Below, piece by piece: positions 55,670 to 55,768 of a stretch of DNA of 55,768 nt. The translations under genes were made by a program, and so were the position numbers. The DNA comes from Candidatus Kuenenia stuttgartensis. GTDB taxonomy: Bacteria > Planctomycetota > Planctomycetia > Pirellulales > UBA1268. The notes under the pieces are model-generated. The model ran no database searches. It was not told where the DNA came from and saw only the letters and a program-made list of their open reading frames with translations. The stretch lies in contig CAMDDJ010000020.1 of assembly GCA_945891385.1 (NCBI GenBank), forward strand, positions 1 through 55,768. Reading direction: 5' to 3'. Within the stretch, counting starts at the first letter, position 1. Each line of letters opens with the position of its first letter.

Positions 55670-55701
55670 ACCCCGCCCCTCGTTCTCACGAGGGGCGGGG
55701 T
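55670..55701. terminator. Strong GC hairpin between convergent genes
   Basis: ACCCCGCCCCTCGT-TCTC-ACGAGGGGCGGGGT is a perfect 14-bp stem with a 4-base loop, 40 bp after the phosphodiesterase stop and 30 bp past the stop of the minus-strand gene. It would serve both transcripts. No long T-run follows on either side. Confidence 0.7.
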
Positions 55702-55730
55702 CTCACCGACAGTTGCGTATCGTTTCAGGC

Positions 55731-55768
55731 TCAGGCGGCGAGCCGGCGAGCCTTGGCCTTGCGGCGGC
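55731..55768 (-). CDS. C-terminal end of a minus-strand gene (basic tail, possibly PEP-CTERM-like)
   Basis: Only 11 codons and a TGA stop are in the window, reading RRKAKARRLAA. A short run of Arg/Lys at the very C-terminus is how PEP-CTERM sorting tails end, and such proteins are common in planctomycetes; basic ribosomal proteins could also end this way. The nearby convergent hairpin supports a real gene end. Confidence 0.35.
   Translation of the reverse strand, partial: RRKAKARRLAA

Overview
This is a GC-rich, gene-dense stretch of bacterial chromosome with no phage, plasmid, CRISPR or insertion-sequence genes. The gene set points to Planctomycetota, probably Pirellulales-like. This is inferred from a plant-like AroD-AroE fusion, a 64-residue bS21, F-type ATPase subunits with signal peptides and His-rich segments, an atpZ-atpI-led atp operon, FHA-GAF-SpoIIE signalling and a possible PEP-CTERM-like protein tail at the right edge. 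No rRNA is present, so the assignment is provisional.

Layout. 0-6.6 kb: an imuA-imuB-dnaE2 mutagenesis cassette behind a sigma70-like promoter whose -10 overlaps a TGTAC-N4-GTACA palindrome (candidate LexA site), with a truncated divergent flavin-binding-fold gene at the edge. 6.7-12.9 kb: a secreted CE15-like esterase, purC, aroC, an anchored protein of unknown function and an acyl-lipid desaturase. 13-19.7 kb: rpsO, pnp, a soluble NtrB-like kinase with an NtrC-like sigma54 activator, and mutL. 19.7-26.7 kb: fused aroDE, aroK, a minimal prepilin peptidase, an OmpA-like lipoprotein, hisH, hisA and serine acetyltransferase. 26.9-34.9 kb: a chemotaxis-type cluster (mcp divergent from cheA-cheW-mcp-cheR-cheB) without cheY. 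35-43.3 kb: a complete atp operon on the minus strand in the order Z-I-B-E-F-H-A-G-D-C. 43.4-49.2 kb: CorA, a response regulator-adenylate cyclase, tRNA-Gln(CUG), an FHA-GAF-SpoIIE phosphatase, a 79-residue orphan and a NarX/DegS-type kinase. 49.2-55.7 kb: uvrB with a ComEA-like partner, nadC, rpsU, a cyclic-nucleotide-binding MscS channel and a class II cAMP phosphodiesterase-like protein, then a strong hairpin and a minus-strand gene tail.

How the genes work together. Three DNA-repair systems (ImuAB-DnaE2, MutL, UvrB), most of the late shikimate pathway (AroDE, AroK, AroC) and several signalling modules are interleaved. A cAMP theme recurs: a phospho-receiver cyclase, a cNMP-gated channel and a probable phosphodiesterase beside the channel.

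The most unusual non-coding signal is a dispersed palindromic repeat, seen complete at 26682-26865 and in four other full or eroded copies (about 9.1, 23.0, 35.0 and 48.1 kb). It sits at gene 3' ends, is bounded by CTAG, supplies TAG stop codons to neighbouring genes, and exists in a short form and in a form with 24 extra bases carrying a terminator-like hairpin. A second small oddity is a set of three short hairpins spaced exactly 37 bp apart upstream of the cyclase.
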